DNA of 64,000 nt, from contig OY848917.1 in the NCBI GenBank assembly GCA_963693285.1, positions 20,565,745 to 20,629,744 of the forward strand, read 5' to 3'. This stretch comes from Xestospongia muta. Its lineage: Eukaryota; Porifera; Demospongiae; Haplosclerida; Petrosiidae. This document shows, piece after piece, positions 1-12,600 of the stretch. Each line of letters begins with the position of its first letter. Within the stretch, counting starts at the first letter, position 1. The translations under genes and the position numbers were made by a program. A model generated the notes under the pieces. It worked only from the letters and a program-made list of their open reading frames with translations. It ran no database searches and was not told the DNA's origin.

Positions 1-270
1 TAATTGCTTCAAATGAAATAAATTTCAGTATAATTTGTTCCACTTCAAAGACTACTATTGGCCAACAATTGTTATTTTTCCCTGTGCAATTTGCTATGGT
101 ATGATATATTTCATTGTGTCTCAATTTTAAGTCTTCACAGCCTGAACACATATTGACAGCAGAAATGGCACATCTATAAGTTATGTTGGAGCCGATTTGA
201 TAATATGATAAGACTACAGTATTTCCACTTCCAACAAAAACTCACCATCAAAAAAGACTGCATATGTGGT
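1..270. repeat. Direct repeat, copy A of BHMT upstream flank
   Basis: This stretch is nearly identical to 2799-3072 with a few substitutions and small indels. Both copies run from an 'attgcttcaaatgaaata' start to 'gactgcatatgtg'. It is the left end of a segmental duplication that also carried the BHMT-like gene: copy A leads to the decayed gene at 591-1510, copy B to the intact gene at 4278-6407. No coding potential was seen. Confidence 0.85.
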
Positions 271-575
271 ACATGACTATTGAAGTCACACTCCTCCATT
301 AAAACTCCTAGCACATGACTATTGAAGTCACACTCCTCCATTAAAACTCCTAGCACGTGATTATTGAAGTCACACTCCTCCATTAAAACCCCTAGCACAT
401 GACAGTTGAAGTCACACTCCTCCATTAGAACTCCTAGCACATGATTATTGAAGTCACACTCCTCCATTATAACCCCTCGCACATGACAGTTGAAGTCACA
501 CTCCTCCATTAGAACTCTAGCACATGACTATTGAAGACATATTCCTCCATTAGAACTCCTAGCAGGTTAGAGTCA
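271..575. repeat. 42-bp minisatellite, array A
   Basis: About seven tandem copies of a 42-bp unit containing 'gaagtcacactcctccatta', the last one or two degenerate. Because 42 is a multiple of 3 the minus strand reads as an open frame of 14-residue repeats, which is a by-product of repeat length and not a gene. The same unit forms array B at 3525-3870. Confidence 0.9.
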
Positions 576-590
576 CACTCTTTCAATAGT

Positions 591-1510
591 TTATGTTAGA
601 TTATCCTGAAGCCTTAACTAGTATGCACTATGAATTTGTACATTGTGGAAGTGATGTTGTCCAGGCTCTGCAGGTAAATATTATGATCCTTAAACTCTCA
701 ATTATTGTGTTGGATCTTGTGAACATTAAGTATTTATATGTAATACTCTGATAACAATATGCATGATTATAAAGATTTATTACACACGTTCACATAACTG
801 TGTCTAAAACAAAAATAGTTTCTGTTATCGTAAGTGATTACTATAATTTGTCAAACATGTGGTCACGACATTGATGCGTTAATGTATATTAACGTTATCT
901 TTGCTTAAAGTATATCTTCATCAAGAGAAAATGCGTGTAAGGGCCAAGAATAAAACTAGTCTAACTTGACTCCCTGCCATCATAAATTTTGGAGTTCTTG
1001 TACCTACTGATAGTACTGAATTTAACCTGCTAGTTTCTATACCAGATTCTATATGCAAGACATTGCTTGATAGAGGAGCATATTTAGTTGGTGCAAATTG
1101 TACACGTGGTCCTGAACAAATGGTTGAAGTTATAGAACACATTGTTAAGTTTTGTCCACCAGAGAAAGTCTGTGCCCTCCCTCTTGGATATCGCACAACA
1201 AAAGAATATCCTACATTTCATGTACTGAGAGATGATAAATGTCCTGACAACTTTAAGCCATATCCTCATGGATTAGAAGCATTTGGTGTCTCTCCTGTTG
1301 AAATAAAGAAATTTACACGTCGTTGTCTTGACCTTGGCCTCAAACTCATTGGTATATGTTATGGTAATATAACTCAGGAATGCTGACCAATGCTATGGCT
1401 AGAGAAATGGGAAAAACAACAATTGTGAGTCGTTATCATGATCCTGAGTCCAAAGGGACTGACCCATATAAGTTGGTGGAGGTCAATGGAACTGTTCCCA
1501 CTAATTAGTA
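591..1510 (+). pseudogene. Decayed BHMT-like homocysteine S-methyltransferase copy
   Basis: This is a broken paralog of the gene at 4278-6407. The end of exon 2 survives at about 591-673 with its splice donor, followed by an intron similar to the intact one. Exon 3 begins at about 909, but after the codons for 'EKMR' roughly 275 bp of coding sequence is missing and about 30 bp of unrelated filler sits at about 936-967. Homology resumes at about 970 and runs to about 1495. Further damage: about 5 extra bases at about 1363-1372 shift the frame and cause an early stop, and one of the paired zinc-ligand cysteines (ICCG in the intact copy) reads Tyr (ICYG). Exon 1 is absent. Nucleotide identity elsewhere is very high, so the duplication is recent. 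Confidence 0.9.
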
Positions 1511-1859
1511 CTTTATAACAATACTAGTTCTATTATGATTTCTTAATATTATTGGTATAGTAATGTCATACAAGAGAACGCACAAAAAGATTATTTTTGT
1601 GAAATGAAGTTACCAAAAGAAAAAGAATTATATTAGAGTGTATATAGTATACATTGAAGCAAAATATGACAAATTAAAATGATACTCATTGTGAAATTAA
1701 TAGTTATATATAAAACTAATATATATAGTCATATATAATTATAATTATATATATATATATATTTTGTACCTTGTATATTATAGGTAATGTATATATAATG
1801 GATTTATTACATTGTAGTGTTATGTGTTTTTTTTAATTTATAAAAATAAAAAAAATGTT
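1511..1859. other. AT-rich intergenic region
   Basis: Strongly AT-rich sequence with a short (AT)n run near 1725-1762 and an A/T-rich stretch near 1830-1855. No exon-like frame, RNA gene or conserved motif was seen. Confidence 0.6.
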
Positions 1860-2340
1860 GTGTTGCCTAAACGATTCCTCCTCACTCACCCGCTGGGGCT
1901 TCCACTTAGGCTCCAGGATTCCCTGCTATTGCTAGGTAGGACCGCCATCGTGGCCTGGTAACCCTCGTCCGAAGACGAGGTAATCCTGGCTGGAGCGTCG
2001 CCTTCACTTCAAACCAGCGGTACGGGATTCAAGCTCTGCGGGATGTCTAAGCAGTCATTGTAAGTTGAAACTGGGCCCACAATACACCAGACCTCGTCAC
2101 GTTTAAAGGGAGACTACCAGCCGTATCCTAGTCTACCTTTTGGATACTCTTACGAGTATGCTGGTAACCATCTCAGAGGTCATGATGCATTGCAAGCGCT
2201 AGCAACAACACAACCTATCCAAGAATGTTTCAGTTTTCTTTTATATGTACTTACAATTTTGTCTTCAGGCTCTTGTGGGGCGCTACTGTGTACACTTATG
2301 AATCTCATTAACGCCAACAATGAATATTACCAGCATCGAT
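1860..2340. repeat. GC-rich insertion-like block, family unknown
   Basis: This block is clearly more GC-rich than anything nearby. It contains a perfect 7-bp stem with a CGAA loop ('cctcgtccgaagacgagg', about 1967-1984). There is no long open frame and no clear tRNA, 5S or ribozyme signature. A SINE or the end of a non-LTR retroelement would fit the base composition and abrupt borders, but no target-site duplication or poly-A tail could be defined. The strand is unknown. Confidence 0.4.
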
Positions 2341-2798
2341 GAACTAAAACACTGATGAAATAATTAAAATTAAAGCTATATTTTTAAGGGCCAAGAATAA
2401 ATCTAGTCTAACTTAAGGAAACTAGAACAACACTATGAATTATAATAATTTTTATAATTTTATAGAAACTTAATAGAATAAAAATTCTTATCTAAACGCT
2501 CTTCTTCATTATCTTTTGTTCCTTCTATCTAAATTTATAACAGCTCCTTTAGTTCCACGAGTGGAAATTTTTTAAGGAGAGATAATATTTTTTTAAAAAT
2601 ATAATAATGATATATACAACATGTATCTTGATCCACTATATATATACAATAACTTGTATACACTGGTATTTTGACTTATACGTCAATGTTACTCAGAAAG
2701 CTAGGGCACATATAGGTTTGGTTAGTAAGATAATGATATTCAACATTTCATTCTTTCATTCTTAATGGCATGTACAAGTTACTTTGAAATAGCATTCT

Positions 2799-3072
2799 TA
2801 ATTGCTTCAAATGAAATAATTTTCAGTATAATTTGTTCCACTTCAAAGACTACTATTGGCCAACAATTGTTATTTTTCCCTGTGCAATTTGCTATGGTAT
2901 GATATATTTCATTGTGTCTCAATTTTAAGTCTTCACAGCCTGAACACATTGACAGCAGAAATGGCACATCTATAAGTTATGTCGGAGCCAATTTGATAAT
3001 ATGATAAGATTTAGACTATAGTATTTCAACTTCTAACAAAAACTCACCATGAAAAAAGACTGCATATGTGTG
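2799..3072. repeat. Direct repeat, copy B of BHMT upstream flank
   Basis: Partner of 1-270 (see there). Here about 460 bp of AT-rich sequence separates it from the 42-bp minisatellite, whereas in copy A the minisatellite follows at once, so the two loci differ by deletions as well as point changes. Confidence 0.85.
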
Positions 3073-3289
3073 TGTAGCTATATTAATGTACAGTACTAGC
3101 ATGCAGGTAGTACTAATATAATATAATAAAATATATACGTGTAAGAAGATTGTTGTAAGGTTGTTGTTGTAACCTTTAAATAGTTTCGGTGAAATGTTCT
3201 AGAATAAGCATCTAATTGATATTGCAGCAAGTGGATTTGAGTTTACAGTTATTTGTTTGATGTAAATCCTTTTACAGCGTGCATGCATA

Positions 3290-3306
3290 TATTTATATAT
3301 ATATAT

Positions 3307-3348
<42 letters not shown>

Positions 3349-3356
3349 CTATACCA

Positions 3357-3393
<37 letters not shown>
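3290..3393. repeat. (AT)n microsatellite
   Basis: Almost uninterrupted alternating AT with a short ACATAC interruption. A simple repeat with no further information. Confidence 0.9.
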
Positions 3394-3394
<1 letters not shown>

Positions 3395-3524
3395 TCAAGA
3401 ATATAAGCAGTGTTTATATTGACAACTATATATTATTGTGGTGGTTCAGACAACCTTGTAGGGGCAAAATTACTGCCACATATACATAGGTTTGTGGAAT
3501 AGCACAACTTAATAATTGATGATA

Positions 3525-3870
3525 CTCATGACTATTGAAGTCACACTCCTCCATTAGAACTCCTAGCACATGACTATTGAAGTCACACTCCTCCATTAAA
3601 ACCCCTAGCACATGACTATTGAAGTCACACTCCTCCATAAGAATCCCTAGCACATGACTATTGAAGTCACACTCCTCCATTAGAATCCCTAGCACATGAT
3701 TATTGAAGTCACACTCCTCCATTAGAACTCCTAGCACATGATTATTGAAGTCACACTCCTCCATTAGAACTCCTAGCACATGATTATTGAAGTCACACTC
3801 CTCCATTAGAACCCCTAGCACATGATTATTGAAGTCACACTCCTCCATTAGAACCCCTAGCACATGACTT
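3525..3870. repeat. 42-bp minisatellite, array B
   Basis: About eight tandem copies of the same 42-bp unit as array A (271-575), more uniform than array A. The minus-strand open frame across it follows from the repeat length. Located about 400 bp upstream of the intact BHMT-like gene. Confidence 0.9.
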
Positions 3871-4277
3871 CATTAAAATTCTAACAAATACAATGAAAAG
3901 TTTAAAAAATTAATAAGTTGGTATATTTAGTTACATAATAAATAAAGTGGCCATGGTATATACCGTTTATATTTTATAACTAAATAATATTTTGCAAAAT
4001 GTCTGTCCTGTACTTAATCACATGACCAAGCAGTATATATATGTTCTAGAATAACTTTAGGATTTGGTTTTAATATTTTCATATAAAATAAATTGATACA
4101 GCTACACACACTGTAGTCTTTTTTACGCTAATATAAATCTATTGGTGAAGCTTGGAATACGGTAATTTTATCATTTTGTCAATTCGGCTTCAACGTAACA
4201 TAGCTGTGTGCTCAACACGTGATGCTTTCCTATGAATAATTTAGCGAAATTACGGTAGTATTATAGAAGACTCCAAA

Positions 4278-6407
4278 ATGGCTGGTCAGTCAAAACCTCT
4301 TTAAGTTAATACTGTTGTGACGTTTCTTGGTATTGATAAGTCTGTTAGTAGATGTAGTATTATTTATAATTATTTGCTTTTTTTGATGATCATGTTCAAC
4401 TTGTGTACTCAGTACCATTTTCCTAGTATATACATGATTTTCTGTTGTAGACAACAAGTGTTTTATGCCCTATCCTGTAGTATTGTGTAGTATTTTGCCT
4501 CATGCAGAAAATCCCAGTGTTTTTATATTTGCAAGTGTATGTTCATACAGCCAGTATGTTCATTATATAGTTGGTACTCTTTAGCTGCGTTTGTTCTTAA
4601 TTTATGTTATACTCTTTAGTATCTAATGTTTAATATATATCTCCAAGAATAATAGGCAGTGTTTATATTCACAATTTGGATTATATTTTGGTGTTGAAGA
4701 ATTGTAATAAATTGAAAACAGAATGATTAAGCTTCTAGTATGCAATATGTCCATGAATTGACAATTAATTTTAATGGATTTTTGTGAATTGCTTTCTAAG
4801 AGCATTTACATTCAAATCATAAAGTTTTTGTCCAATCAAAACAACTTCCTTACAGTTTATTATATTTGCTTAATTAAGACTAAATTGCATAGTCCTGGTT
4901 GTTTATTGTGTGGACATGTGACATACATCCTGTGAATATTATGTACTACAAATAACTGGGATAATAAAATATATAATGATACATGACAGCAAGATCAATA
5001 ATAAACACAATAATGATATGAAATGGCATTGTTTAGATACCTACCTATACACTCTCATTTTGTATTTAATGTGGATTTTTGCTGGCTCATCAGACATTAG
5101 AAAGGCCCTCTACATACTGTATATAGTTTACTTGTAGTCCTTACAGGAACAGGACGATCCTTGCAAAAGCGATTAGATGCTGGTGAAACAATTTTATGTT
5201 CAGAAGGATATGTTATGGGATTAGCACGTCGAGGATATATTGGTACTGGTGTCTGGACTGGTCAGTTTATGTTAGATTATCCTGAAGCCTTAACCAGTAT
5301 GCACTATGAGTTTGTGCATTGTGGAAGTGATGTTGTCCAGGCACTGCAGGTAAATATTATGATCTTTAAACTCTCAATGATTGTGTTGGATCTTGTGAAC
5401 ATTAAGTGTTCATATGTAATATTCTGATAACAATATCCATGATTATATTACACACATACACATAACTGTGTCTAATACAGGAATAGTTTCAGTTATTGTA
5501 AGTGATTGCTATAATTTTCTATCTGTCAAATATGTGGTCATGACATTGATGTATTAATGTATATTAACGTCTTTTTTTCTTATAGTATTATCTTCATCGA
5601 GAGAAAATGCGTCAAATTGGACATGAAGAAAACTTAGAGAAAATCAATCGAGTTGCTCTACGTTTAGCCAAAGAAGTTGCTGATAAAACTGGCACACTCT
5701 TTGCTGGTAGTATTTGTAACACCAATATCTATAAGCCAAATGATGATGCTAGTAAGCAAGAAGTTAGAGCAATGTTTGATGAACAAGTTCGCTGGGCAAA
5801 AGAGGAAGGAGCAGAATTCATTATAGGAGAGACATATCATTGGTTAGAAGAAGCAGAGATAGCTCTTGAAGTTATTAAATCTTATAATCTCCCTGCCATC
5901 ATAAATTTTGGAGTCCTTGTACCTACTGATGGTACTGAATTTAACCTGCTAGATTCTATACCAGTAGGAGAAGCATGCAAAATATTGCTTGATAAAGGAG
6001 CATATTTAGTTGGTGCAAATTGTACACGTGGTCCTGAACAAATGGTTGAAATTATAGAACACATTGTTAAGTTTTGTCCACCAGAGAAAGTCTGTGCCCT
6101 CCCTCTTGGATATCGCACAACAAAAGAATATCCTACATTTCATGTACTGAGAGATGATAAATGTCCTGACAACTTTAAGCCATTTCCTCATGGATTAGAA
6201 GCATTTGGTGTCTCTCCTGTTGAAATAAAGAAATTTACACGTCGTTGTCTTGACCTTGGCCTCAAATTCATTGGTATATGTTGTGGTAACTCAGGAATGC
6301 TGACCAATGCTATGGCTAGAGAAATGGGAAAAACAACAATTGTGAGTCGTTATCATGATCCTGAGTCCAAAGGGACTGACCCATATAAATTTGTAGAGGT
6401 AAAGTAG
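4278..6407 (+). CDS. BHMT-like homocysteine S-methyltransferase
   Basis: Zn-dependent methyl transfer to homocysteine, giving methionine, is the reaction of this family (pfam02574 fold); the methyl donor (betaine or a related sulfonium/ammonium compound) is not evident from sequence. Three exons: 4278-4284, 5147-5349, 5586-6407. They join in frame to 343 aa starting MAGTGRSLQKRLDAGE. The first exon is only 7 bp; the start was chosen because its donor joins exon 2 in frame, giving an N-terminus like the family's. Zinc-ligand cysteines are visible: Cys216 in GANC and Cys302/Cys303 in ICCG. The NICNTNIY-type motif (here SICNTNIY) and the short C-terminus resemble the shorter invertebrate and bacterial 'BHMT-like' proteins more than the about 406-aa vertebrate BHMT, which has a C-terminal dimerisation extension. 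A decayed copy lies at 591-1510. Confidence 0.88.
4285..5146 (+). other. Intron 1 of the BHMT-like gene
   Basis: An 862-bp AT-rich intron, by far the longest in this gene. Nothing else recognisable was seen in it on either strand. Confidence 0.65.
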
Positions 6408-6614
6408 TAGTACTGTACAATGGTTACTACTTCTATTGTGATTTCTCATTGTTTCTGTACATGTTATAAAATTATGAAATGGCTAATTTGTGAAATAATT
6501 ACTGCAGTAAAAACGTTAGCAAGAAACACTGAATGATGATTAATTATTTTGCCGGCCTATAGGCGTGGTCTCTTAGACGGAACAGTGATAGGCTACACCC
6601 TATGTCTGTGAACT

Positions 6615-9600
6615 ATGGAGCAATTTACATCGTTTCTTCAAAACCCTTTCTCTTTTTTTTCTCCAACTCAAAGACCTCCAGAACCACCAGCCCCAAGTTA
6701 TCGAGGCACTGGAGCAGCTTCAGCAAGAAGACCTACAATTACTAAGCAAATCTCAACGGCTGCAAGTAGAAGACTACCGTCTTTAGATCCAAGAGCTTCT
6801 ATTAGTTTAATTGATAAAGGACTCGTTAACAGACCTGGAGAAAACAATTGCTTTTTAAATGCAGCAGTACAAGTATGTAAGAGATCATGCCAATGTACTA
6901 AATAATGCCACACCCTAAACTCTACCCAAATGCTGACTAAGTTGGTACTTATCGAAGTACTGTTTACTCTATATACATATAGTATGATGTTTAAAACTGT
7001 ACTATTATCATAACAGAATATTCTATTACTCATATTAGGTATTATGGCATACTGATGCCTTCAGAAGAAGTTTTAGAGAATTTGAAGGACACACTTGTGT
7101 TGGGGAGACATGTATATTCTGTGCTCTGAAGGTAAGGAACATAACATCATAGCTATACTTTTTATACATGTAGGTGGTGTTTACTCAGTACCAATATGGT
7201 GAACAAACCTCTATACCGCCAGATATCCTGCGCAATGCCATGGCCAACTGTTATAAAGGTCAAGAACGCTTTCAACTTGGTTTAATGGATGATGCTGCAG
7301 AATGTTTCGTAAGTAAACAAATCATTCGTTGTCTGAACTTGTTATACTTAACAAATCATTGTCTACATGTTCTAATTTATCAATATCCTTGGTATGTACA
7401 TTGCTAGTACACATGTCATGTTTCCATGGTAAAGCTTATAAATGTACATATTTTGCATGTATATCTGTTTCTAGTTGTGAGCATACATAAGCTGGAATAC
7501 CAAGCTACTATTATGTAACTAGGAATGGTGGACCTTAAAACAATAAATTTCCATTAATTCTGTTCATCTTGTGTACATGTACATATATAAATATTTTAAA
7601 TGTAATTGTTATTTTTATTCTTTTTTCTTGTCTTCTCTGTAGGAGAAAATGTTGGAACAAATGCACTTCCATTTAACAGGACATGCTGATCTTGATAGAT
7701 GCTCTACACCTTGGTGTTTATCTCATGTTAAATTTGCTCTCACTACTGTTGAACAGGTCAGTATGTAATCTGTCAAGCTAGACTTTCCTCTTTGCTGTGC
7801 CAAAGATATTAGTGTAATAATATAGTATGTATTGCTGTGTGAGAAGTGTCTAGTGAAGATCTTCACTTATTCCAATAAGTAAAAATGAAGAAGTCATACA
7901 TACATTCACAACCAAATGACCTTTCAGTCCATGTTGGCTCCATTTGAAGGCAGATACACTTTATAACTAATAAGCACAGACATATAGAGTCACAAAACAG
8001 TCTCAGCTTGATAGTAAACATCACCTTTTGCTTCTTAGAAAGAAGATACTAGAACACACAAACAACATCCACAACATCATACTATGTCCTATGTTCTCAG
8101 CTCATTATTTAACTATACTTTATTACACAAACTAGAATGTGTACTCTTGAGTTAGACTGACCATATGTCTTATGAGTATGTTGGTTTGTCAGTGGTTTAT
8201 TCCATTATTGTACTGTACTTGACTTTAACTTAGATGAAACTACATTTGTTAACGAATGTTTTTCATTGTAATCAATGAAAATTTACCACAACTAATACAA
8301 TGATAGAAATAATTGATTGTTCTTTAAAGTTTAATAACCAGAGCTTCTACTAACATTTCTCTCTTCACTGCTAGTAATCTCTTAGAATAGGCTATTTATA
8401 TGGGAAATAAATTAATTTGTAGTTATTAATTTTTTAATAATTAATTTTGTTTATTATATAGTCAACTTGTGATTGTTATTACACATCAGAACCTCTATCA
8501 TTTGTTGAGTTTGTACATTATGTAGCAGCATCAGTTATGAAGTAAGTCAATCACAATTAAAATAAAAACCAGAACTTATTCCACTATCCCATTCTTCTGT
8601 GTGGAATATTTATGATTAATTACAACTTATACCTGACACATTTTATCTTTCTAACCATAATGACCAGGCATTTGATGTAGTATAGATAATTTCAACTTCA
8701 ACATAACTTACTTACAGATTAATTGTGATGATGATATTGATTGTACACTTTTGATAGGTCTGAATCAGAGCGACTCAAAAATGAACGTGTAGTTTCACCA
8801 AATTTTATCTTTGATAAATCTATACATACAGCTGGTGCTATAGATGGAATAAGACCTTGTCCCAATTATGTAAGTCAGTTCAACATAATGTGCTATTTTA
8901 AATGATGTGTTGTTGCTATAATGGAAACGTGATTACATCTTCTTTTTCTCTGTTAGGCCAAATGTAAGAAAACAGTTCAGCTCAAGAGAATGTTACTAAA
9001 TGCCCCGGATGTTGGTAGGTATTGTGCAATTTAATAGTTTAAAATAAGTTGTTGAGCCTTATATTGTATATATTATCACAAATAGCTTCTTGAAGAAAGA
9101 CTTTAGTTAATGATCTAAATACTATAGAGGTTAAATATTGAATATATTATGATACAATAATATATGTATTATACATGTATATAATATAAGTGTTTGTGGT
9201 GACAATTTTAATCAGCAAAAAAATACTGTGACTCAACACAACAACAACAGGATCTATATAGCTTACATTTCATTATAATCACAATATAATAACATGTACT
9301 TTATTCCTCTTATAGTGTGTATTGGTCTGATATGGGACAGTGATAGTCCCCCTATTTCTTACATAATGGATGTTATTCACAGTATTGGTCTGACATTACA
9401 TCTCAATGTTGTAAGTGTGTATATCATAATTATGTTTAAAGCATGTGCCACACACATATTCATTTACCCAGTACACTCGTAAAACCAGGGATTTTGTGCT
9501 TGATACCACATTGTATGAATTGTGATCCCCTGAAGTAAAACAGTCTACTTGGTTAGGTTCCTGCCAGAAGCCTTGATTCTGTTTTTATAAGCGAGCAAGA

Positions 9601-12600
9601 AGTTGATCATATACATACACATGTACTATTAATAAAGTTTTTGTAGTAACAGAATGACTTTTTGTGTTGTCAATAAAGTATTATTTAGACTGGAGAAACA
9701 AAGCAGTAGACACTTGCATTGAGCAGCATCAATTTAAGAGCAGTGTTTATCTCAATGTCATAGACTACCATTTTAGACTTGTGACTACTCAAGGAAACAC
9801 AGTATTAGTATGTAGCTACACAATTTATGAAATAAAATAGGAGTATCTTTATCAAGATCTACTAATTGATACATTGTAACACATGTACATATAGGTCATA
9901 TAATGCAAGAATTATACCATTAAAAGCATTGAGATCTTTCATAACAGAAAACCTCACTATCCAATCTCCACTTTTTTCCTCATGATATGTACTGGCAGTA
10001 AATGTTAATGTTGGCATTCACACAATTATATGTACATACATAACTATTATTGTTGTATTCTAGGTATTTGATCATGTAGCATCAGATGCTGTCAGAAATA
10101 CTGAGTATCACTTAACAGCTCTCATCACTTACTATGGTCTACACTACTCTACATACTGTTATCATTCACACAAACGCACGTGGATCTATTTTGATGACGC
10201 CAGGTTTAGAAATGTGAGCTAATCTATACTCTATTAAATCACATGTGTACTGTGTAAGAATGTTGGAAATTATAATAAAGACATAGTCACTTTATATTGT
10301 ACATAGATATTAAATCTATTGAGGTTTGTTTATCTTGTACCATATATAATATGTTTTTAAACCCTCTATTTCTTGTATAAGCTGAGGTTAAAGTAACTGT
10401 TGTGATTTTTGCCTGTAACAAGTAGTAATCTTTGTAAATCTATTAAATATGTTTTCGTAGTGCCACACTTGATTGTCCTTTTACATAAATTCTGTTACAT
10501 GTAGGTTGGTCATCAATGGTCTGATGTTGTAGAGGAATGTCGTAAATCTCATTTTCAACCTCTTCTACTGGTATACACTAACCCTAACTCAACTGTTGTA
10601 GATACCTCTAAGGTAAAAGTAGAAATTATGTGAATTAAACTGAAGTTTATTCAATCTATAAACTGAGATGTCAAAATGAAAGTTGTCACAAAGCTGTTAT
10701 TGATAAATTTAATCCCAATTTTAGTGATAAGTGTTACTTTCATGTAATAAGCATGGTTACAGTTTATGCAATAGATATTGGATTCCCAAACATTATGATG
10801 GAAATGCACATTGCTAAGTGCTTTATAATGTGATATTTCAATTAGAACACATTTACTAGTTATTGTTGCATAGTTATTATATAAGATTTAAGCGTATTAT
10901 CATTGCTAATGCAGCTGCTTGACATTATAATAATATACAATGTATGTAATAGGAATTAATTGTTTCTAGGCTCCCAAGGATGTCAAAACGGCTCCACAAG
11001 CTCCATCATCACATCAACCATCCAATACAACTCCAACTGACACACCAAATGCTACCACTGTCTCCACTTCCAGTAATAAACCACCTCTTGCACCTAAACC
11101 AACTGGACTGGTGGATCAATTGTCATCAGCTCATCCACAGATTGGCTCAAACACATCACCTGACTCTAATGTTACCCCACAAGAAGACGTCGGTGATCTG
11201 ATTCAATTTAGCCTCACTCCTTCTCAACTTTTACAATCCACTCAATCTCCTATATCTGCTACATCAGCAACTAATGTTCTTAATAACATGGACATTACTA
11301 GGACAACTGTAGCTGGCTGCTACCCAGAAAGTATTCCTTTTACAAAAAATATTCGTCCTAGACCAGCTAGTGATGTTATCACTGACACGATCAATTTGAA
11401 TTCACAACCTCCACTAGAAACTCATATTAATGAGCTATACAAAAGCAGATCACCACCAGCTTACACCAACAACCAGCCACCAGCTCTATCAGGTAAGAAG
11501 ACTACATACAACAGTACATCCTATATGACATTGAAATAGCTTATGATCACTGATAAAGTCATTTCTGCTTCAGTGTTTGATCCATACTTAGATATGTGTG
11601 TCAGTCACTAGATATGTGTGTCGCTACAGTTAACTTAATAATGAATGATCCAATGAAAGTAAAGGCTTATTGTAAGATTAAAATTAGTAATGTTGTCATT
11701 TACTGACATATAATAGATGTGTACAATTTGTATTACATATGGAAATCGTTTTAAAATACATTTGATAATGAGAAATACTGTCTTTGATGAACTGTACAAT
11801 GGTCACTAGTTTGCTATACGATATTTTTTATATCCTTCTCTGTGTAGTTGCTAGGTTATATCCTAAGCTTGATTCTGGTGCCTCCAGTATTAGCACAGGA
11901 CAAGAATCAAGTTCTACAGCTGCTCATCTTCAAGCACAAAGACAATATCCAGTTGTAACTTCTTCTGGTGATAGTAGAGGAGGTACTTACAATCCGTTCA
12001 ATACTGTCCAGCAAGTCAGCCAACCATCACGATTAACTGGTAACGCAACTACTGTTGGTTCTCCATTGTTTCGAGAATTCTTTCAAGGTAATATTTTGTT
12101 CAATTATTAGATGGTATGTTCCATTAAAGCAAGTGTTGTTTCGTTTCAGGTCTTCCTAGAGACGTACAAGACACTTTACGATCTGTTGGTGTGAGTATTG
12201 AAAAAGTGGAGTGTTATTTTGATAAAGATCCAGCCCTTGTTAATATATTGCTTAGCTATATTGCTAGTAAGTAAATCTAAAGGAGAAATGGAGGGACAAA
12301 TGTAGTGGTGATACATGTATTATTGCTTTGTTTCAGACCAGCTGCACTCTGTTATCGGACATCCTTCAGTTACCGCTCATCCAGTAATTCATCAATCTCT
12401 TATGACAAAAGTTCATGAAATAGAAAGGAGTCAACGTCAACTAAAAATGGACATACCGCTACCTCCATTAGATGTCAATCGTCTAGCTGTTTTGTTGTCT
12501 ACAAACACAGATGTTAAGAGGTCAGTAGTCACATTGTGTATAACATATTATATCATTCAAATTTCCCTTAAATTAGGCCATCCTTTCCAACTGATAAGCA

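Noticed and set aside
174..509. Minus-strand open frame of 14-residue repeats (and the similar one at 3426-3863)
   Set aside because: Produced by a 42-bp minisatellite, whose length keeps any frame open; no splice or start context and differing copies.
271..575. CRISPR-like array
   Set aside because: Units are contiguous without spacers, in intron-rich animal DNA.
2000..2060. tRNA-like B box near 'gggattcaagctc'
   Set aside because: No matching A box, acceptor stem or cloverleaf could be folded.
2040..2370. Hammerhead-type ribozyme: CTGATGA at about 2353 and a GAAAC at about 2068
   Set aside because: The two core elements are about 280 bp apart with no pairing stems in the required order.
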